This document shows, piece by piece, positions 60,335-64,000 of a stretch of DNA of 64,000 nucleotides (the stretch's first letter is position 1; every line of letters begins with the position of its first letter). The translations under genes and the position numbers were made by a program. The notes beneath the pieces are model-generated. The model saw only the letters and a list, made by a program, of their open reading frames with translations. It did not search any database and had not been told where the DNA came from. The DNA is from Sacculina carcini (Eukaryota > Arthropoda > Thecostraca > Sacculinidae). The DNA is taken from contig OU696582.1 in NCBI GenBank assembly GCA_916048095.2, positions 9,457,401 to 9,521,400 on the forward strand, written 5' to 3'.

Positions 60335-62820
60335 TTGCCTAAGTGTGCCCTAAGTGTTACCTAAGTGTGCCCTAAGTGTGCCCTAAGTGTTACCTAAGTG
60401 TGCCCTAACTGTTACCTAAGTGTGCCCTAAGTGTTACCTAAGGGTACCCTAAGTGTTACCTAAGTGTACCCTAAGTGTTACCTAAGTGTTACCTAAGTGT
60501 GCCCTAAGTGTTACCTAAGTGTTACCTAAGTGTGCCCTAAGTGTAGCCTAAGTGTAGCCTAAGTGTTACCTAAGTGTTACCTAAGTGTTACCTAAGTGTT
60601 ACCTAAGTGTTACCTAAGTGTTACCTAAGTGTTACCTAAGTGTGCCCTAAGTGTTACCTAAGTGTGCCCCAAGTGTTACCTAAGTGTGCCCTAAGTGTTA
60701 CCTAAGTGTGCCCTAAGTGTTACCTAAGTGTGCCCTAAGTGTTACCTAAGTGTTACCTAACTGTTACCTAAGTGTGCCCTAAGTGTTACCTAAGTGTGCC
60801 CTAAGTGTTACCTAAGTGTGCCCTAAGTGTTACCTAAGTGTGCCCTAAGTGTTACCTAAGTGTGCCCTAACTGTTACCTAAGTGTGCCCTAAGTGTACCC
60901 TAAGTGTTACCTAAGTGTACACTAAGTGTTACCTAAGTGTACCCTAAGTGTGCCCTAACTGTTACCTAAGTGTGCCCTAAGTGTTACCTAAGTGTTACCT
61001 AAGTGTGCCCTAAGTGTTACCTAAGTGTGCCTTAAGTGTTACCTAAGTGTTACCTAAGTGTGCCCTAAGTGTTACCTAAGTGTGCCCTAAGTGTTACCTA
61101 AGTGTGCCCTAAGTGTTACCTAAGTGTGCCCTAAGTGTGCCCTAAGTGTTACCTAAGTGTTACCTAAGTGTTACCTAAGTGTTACCTAAGTGTACCCTAA
61201 GTGTTACCAAGTGTTACCTAAGTGTTACCTAAGTGTGCCCTAAGTGTGCCCTAACTGTTACCTAAGTGTGCCCTAAGTGTTACCTAAGTGTGCCCTAAGT
61301 GTTACCTAAGTGTTACCTAAGTGTGCCCTAAGTGTTACCTAAGTGTGCCCTAAGTGTTACCTAAGTGTTACCTAAGTGTGCCCTAAGTGTTACCTAAGTG
61401 TGCCCTAAGTGTTACCTAAGTGTGCCCTAAGTGTTACCTAAGTGTGCCCTAAGTGTGCCCCAAGTGTTACCTAAGTGTACCCTAAGTGTTACCTAAGTGT
61501 ACCCTAAGTGTGCCCTAACTGTTACCTAAGTGTGCCCTAAGTGTTACCTAAGTGTTACCTAAGTGTGCCCTAACTGTTACCTAAGTGTGCCCTAAGTGTT
61601 ACCTAAGTGTACCCTAAGTGTTACCTAAGTGTACACTAAGTGTTACCTAAGTGTACCCTAAGTGTGCCCTAACTGTTACCTAAGTGTGCCCTAAGTGTTA
61701 CCTAAGTGTTACCTAAGTGTGCCCTAAGTGTTACCTAAGTGTGCCCTAAGTGTTACCTAAGTGTTACCTAAGTGTGCCCTAAGTGTTACCTAAGTGTGCC
61801 CTAAGTGTGCCCTAAGTGTTACCTAAGTGTACACTAAGTGTTACCTAAGTGTACCCTAAGTGTGCCCTAACTGTTACCTAAGTGTGCCCTAAGTGTTACC
61901 TAAGTGTTACCTAAGTGTGCCCTAACTGTTACCTAAGTGTGCCCTAAGTGTTACCTAAGTGTACCCTAAGTGTTACCTAAGTGTACACTAAGTGTTACCT
62001 AAGTGTACCCTAAGTGTGCCCTAACTGTTACCTAAGTGTGCCCTAAGTGTTACCTAAGTGTTACCTAAGTGTGCCCTAAGTGTTACCTAAGTGTGCCCTA
62101 AGTGTTACCTAAGTGTTACCTAAGTGTGCCCTAAGTGTTACCTAAGTGTGCCCTAAGTGTTACCTAAGTGTGCCCTAAGTGTTACCTAAGTGTGCCCTAA
62201 GTGTGCCCTAAGTGTGCCCTAAGTGTTACCTAAGTGTTACCTAAGTGTTACCTAAGTGTTACCTAAGTGTACCCTAAGTGTTACCAAGTGTTACCTAAGT
62301 GTGCCCTAAGTGTGCCCTAACTGTTACCTAAGTGTGCCCTAAGTGTTACCTAAGTGTGCCCTAAGTGTTACCTAAGTGTGCCCTAAGTGTTACCTAAGTG
62401 TTACCTAAGTGTGCCCTAAGTGTTACCTAAGTGTGCCCTAAGTGTTACCTAAGTGTTACCTAAGTGTTACCTAAGTGTGCCCTAAGTGTTACCTAAGTGT
62501 GCCCTAAGTGTTACCTAAGTGTTACCTAAGTGTGCCCTAAGTGTTACCTAAGTGTTACCTAAGTGTGCCCTAAGTGTTACCTAAGTGTGCCCTAAGTGTT
62601 GCCTAAGTGTGCTCTAAGTGTTACCTAAGTGTGCCCTAAGTGTTACCTAAGTGTGCCCTAAGTGTTACCTAAGTGTGCCCTAAGTGTTACCTAAGTGTGC
62701 CCTAAGTGTTACCTAAGTGTGCCCTAAGTGTGCCCTAAGTGTTACCTAAGTGTTACCTAAGTGTTACCTAAGTGTTACCTAAGTGTACCCTAAGTGTTAC
62801 CAAGTGTTACCTAAGTGTTA
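60335..62820. repeat. 5,450-bp higher-order repeat, copy 3 (truncated)
   Basis: Collinear with copy 2 from GTTGCC at 60,335 to about 62,820; after the 154-bp difference the offset returns to 5,450 (TACCAAG 56,835 and 62,285, 57,351 and 62,801; GTTGCC 57,149 and 62,599). It leaves the unit just after TACCAAG at 62,801, where copies 1 and 2 continue with ACC and ACA monomers but this one enters a TAC run. Confidence 0.88.
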
Positions 62821-64000
62821 CCTAAGTGTTACCTAAGTGTTACCTAAGTGTTACCTAAGTGTTACCTAAGTGTTACCTAAGTGTTACCTAAGTGTTACCT
62901 AAGTGTTACCTAAGTGTGCCCTAAGTGTGCCCTAAGTGTTACCTAAGTGTTACCTAAGTGTTACCTAAGTGTTACCTAAGTGTGCCCTAAGTGTTACCTA
63001 AGTGTTACCTAAGTGTTACCTAAGTGTTACCTATGTGTGCCCTAAGTGTTACCTAAGTGTGCCCTAAGTGTTACCTAAGTGTGCCCTAAGTGTTACCTAA
63101 GTGTGCCCTAAGTGTGCCCTAAGTGTTACCTAAGTGTGCCCTAAGTGTTACCTAAGTGTGCCCTAAGTGTTACCTAAGTGTGCCCTAAGTGTTACCTAAG
63201 TGTGCCCTAAGTGTGCCCTAAGTGTTACCTAAGTGTGCCCTAAGTGTTACCTAAGTGTGCCCTAAGTGTTACCTAAGTGTGCCCTAAGTGTTACCTAAGT
63301 GTGCCCTAAGTGTGCCCTAAGTGTTACCTAAGTGTACACTAAGTGTTACCTAAGTGTACCCTAAGTGTGCCCTAACTGTTACCTAAGTGTGCCCTAAGTG
63401 TTACCTAAGTGTTACCTAAGTGTGCCCTAACTGTTACCTAAGTGTGCCCTAAGTGTTACCTAAGTGTACCCTAAGTGTTACCTAAGTGTACACTAAGTGT
63501 TACCTAAGTGTACCCTAAGTGTGCCCTAACTGTTACCTAAGTGTGCCCTAAGTGTTACCTAAGTGTTACCTAAGTGTGCCCTAAGTGTTACCTAAGTGTG
63601 CCCTAAGTGTTACCTAAGTGTTACCTAAGTGTGCCCTAAGTGTTACCTAAGTGTGCCCTAAGTGTTACCTAAGTGTGCCCTAAGTGTTACCTAAGTGTGC
63701 CCTAAGTGTGCCCTAAGTGTTACCTAAGTGTTACCTAAGTGTTACCTAAGTGTTACCTAAGTGTACCCTAAGTGTTACCAAGTGTTACCTAAGTGTTACC
63801 TAAGTGTGCCCTAAGTGTGCCCTAACTGTTACCTAAGTGTGCCCTAAGTGTTACCTAAGTGTGCCCTAAGTGTTACCTAAGTGTTACCTAAGTGTGCCCT
63901 AAGTGTTACCTAAGTGTGCCCTAAGTGTTACCTAAGTGTTACCTAAGTGTTACCTAAGTGTGCCCTAAGTGTTACCTAAGTGTGCCCTAAGTGTTACCTA
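62821..64000. repeat. TAC run, then re-entry into the unit; array continues
   Basis: A run of about ten TAC monomers (to about 62,910) marks the break. From about 63.05 kb the sequence is again the unit, collinear with 53.9-54.6 kb at offset 9,406 (ACA monomers 53,929 and 63,335, 54,083 and 63,489; TACCAAG 54,373 and 63,779). TATGTG at 63,032 against 53,417 gives 9,615, so 209 bp (19 monomers) differ between. About 1.4 kb of the unit was skipped at the break. The window ends inside the array. Confidence 0.84.

Larger units (their letters stand above)
993..60566. repeat. AGC monomers, always in doublets
   Basis: The AGC monomer GTGTAGCCTAA was seen only as two adjacent copies, about 45 times. 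First GTAGCC of the doublet, for example: 993, 3071, 5555, 8401, 11,536, 27,706, 30,190, 33,300, 36,398 and 38,278. A GCC monomer usually precedes; at 8,401, 11,536, about 42.62 and about 44.61 kb a TAC monomer precedes instead. Several TAC monomers follow. The minus-strand hexamer here is TTAGGC. The rigid pairing points to one duplicated mutation spread by block amplification. Confidence 0.85.
22..63782 (+). repeat. 52 context-locked 10-bp monomers (T deleted)
   Basis: In these monomers TACCTAAG has become TACCAAG, one base short. The CAAG begins at 31, 2560, 3131, 4791, 6275, 6549, 8011, 16348, 18029, 18303, 19985, 21007, 21446, 21984, 23875, 24413, 27360, 27766, 29426, 30448, 30898, 32965, 33360, 34415, 35437, 35876, 37943, 38338, 40746, 42307, 44286, 45935, 46693, 47187, 47901, 48956, 50154, 51231, 51747, 52087, 52801, 54373, 55604, 56835, 57351, 57691, 58405, 59977, 61208, 62285, 62801 and 63779. 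Wherever I looked the preceding monomer is the ACC type, GTGTACCCTAA, and TAC monomers usually follow. One deletion copied by amplification explains this better than 52 separate events. None lies between 8,011 and 16,348, where the phase stays exactly 11 bp. Confidence 0.93.
1..64000. repeat. 11-bp telomere-like satellite array, filling the window
   Basis: A continuous head-to-tail array of about 5,820 monomers with no unique sequence and no inversion. Constant core CTAAGTGT is followed by a variable triplet. TAC (monomer GTGTTACCTAA) and GCC (GTGTGCCCTAA) dominate; ACC, ACA and AGC are minor. On the minus strand the monomers read TTAGGTAACAC, TTAGGGCACAC, TTAGGGTACAC, TTAGTGTACAC and TTAGGCTACAC. 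GC content is about 45% for a TAC-GCC dimer by counting. TAA on plus and TAG on minus in every monomer, with an 11-bp period, close all six frames about every 33 nt; ATG is almost absent. I therefore see no coding gene, RNA gene, promoter or terminator anywhere in the window. Function is unknown; eukaryotic heterochromatin is inferred from scale. The array runs off both edges, so its true length is larger. Confidence 0.98.

Noticed and set aside
334..61040. TTAA in GTGCCTTAA as an integration target (for example for piggyBac-type elements)
   Set aside because: It is a scattered C-to-T variant inherited with blocks; no insertion or target duplication is present.
1..64000. Protein-coding repeat gene or small ORFs
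   Set aside because: TAA on plus and TAG on minus in each monomer with an 11-bp period stop all frames about every 33 nt, and ATG is almost absent.
1..64000. CRISPR array
   Set aside because: Direct repeats are contiguous 11-mers with no unique spacers and no nearby cas genes.
1..64000. Functional terminal telomere tract
   Set aside because: The unit is heterogeneous, arranged in kilobase higher-order repeats and open at both window ends; real telomere tracts are usually far more uniform. It is telomere-like only.
1..64000. G-quadruplex-forming strand
   Set aside because: GGG on the minus strand occurs at most once per monomer and usually every 22 bp, giving loops of 8 to 19 bases, longer than the canonical limit of about 7.
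1..64000. Canonical TRF1/TRF2-type telomere protein sites
   Set aside because: These need TTAGGGTTA-like cores; here TTAGGG is followed by CAC or TAC, so the core is broken.
1..64000. Plasmid iterons or a replication origin
   Set aside because: Eleven-base direct repeats recall iterons, but iterons come in a handful of copies beside a rep gene, not about 5,800 copies without any gene.
1..64000. Inserted transposon, rRNA or tRNA gene
   Set aside because: Reading every line, I found no interruption of the repeat longer than a base change or one missing base.

Overview
The whole 64 kb window is one uninterrupted tandem array of an 11-bp minisatellite. I see no gene, RNA gene, transposon or unique sequence, and neither edge of the array is inside the window. 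The consensus is an 8-bp constant core, CTAAGTGT, followed by a variable triplet: TAC, GCC, ACC, ACA or AGC. Written from the G, the two main monomers are GTGTTACCTAA (TAC) and GTGTGCCCTAA (GCC), and they often alternate as a 22-bp dimer. On the minus strand they read TTAGGTAACAC and TTAGGGCACAC, so each monomer carries a telomere-like TTAGGN. Every monomer has TAA on the plus strand and TAG on the minus strand. Because 11 is not a multiple of 3, all six frames close about every 33 bases.

The scale and homogeneity suggest eukaryotic satellite DNA (subtelomeric, pericentromeric or other heterochromatin). This is inference: the sequence does not identify the species, and I do not recognise the satellite by name.

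The array is hierarchical: 11-bp monomer, 22-bp dimer, sub-blocks (for example 154, 308 and 484 bp), then large higher-order repeats. I measured these by following rare diagnostic variants. Layout: 1-1153 and 1154-5589 are copies of blocks found again at 20.98-21.78, 25.95-30.22 and 35.4-38.3 kb. 5.6-8.35 kb is a patchwork with an about 1,462-bp duplication. 8,355-13,845 is a 3,135-bp direct repeat (exactly 285 monomers). 13.8-16.1 kb is related patchwork. 16.15-20.1 kb is a two-copy tandem of about 1,944 bp. 21.4-25.95 kb is a two-copy tandem of about 2.43-2.52 kb. 28,523-38,489 is a two-copy tandem of 4,989/4,978 bp. 39.9-42.3 kb is a tandem of about 1,539 bp. 42.3-46.0 kb repeats at 1,979 and 1,649 bp. 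From 46.9 kb to the end a distinct subfamily forms a 5,450-bp higher-order repeat; one copy is enlarged to 5,604 bp by an extra 154-bp sub-unit.

Length is tightly controlled. Apart from 10-bp monomers (52 with one lost T, one with one lost C) I found no monomer that is not 11 bp. The distance between the first and last T-less monomers fits exactly 5,800 monomers. The length differences between block copies that I measured are whole multiples of 11 bp, apart from 1-bp terms that follow gain or loss of a 10-bp monomer. This pattern fits in-register unequal exchange or amplification.
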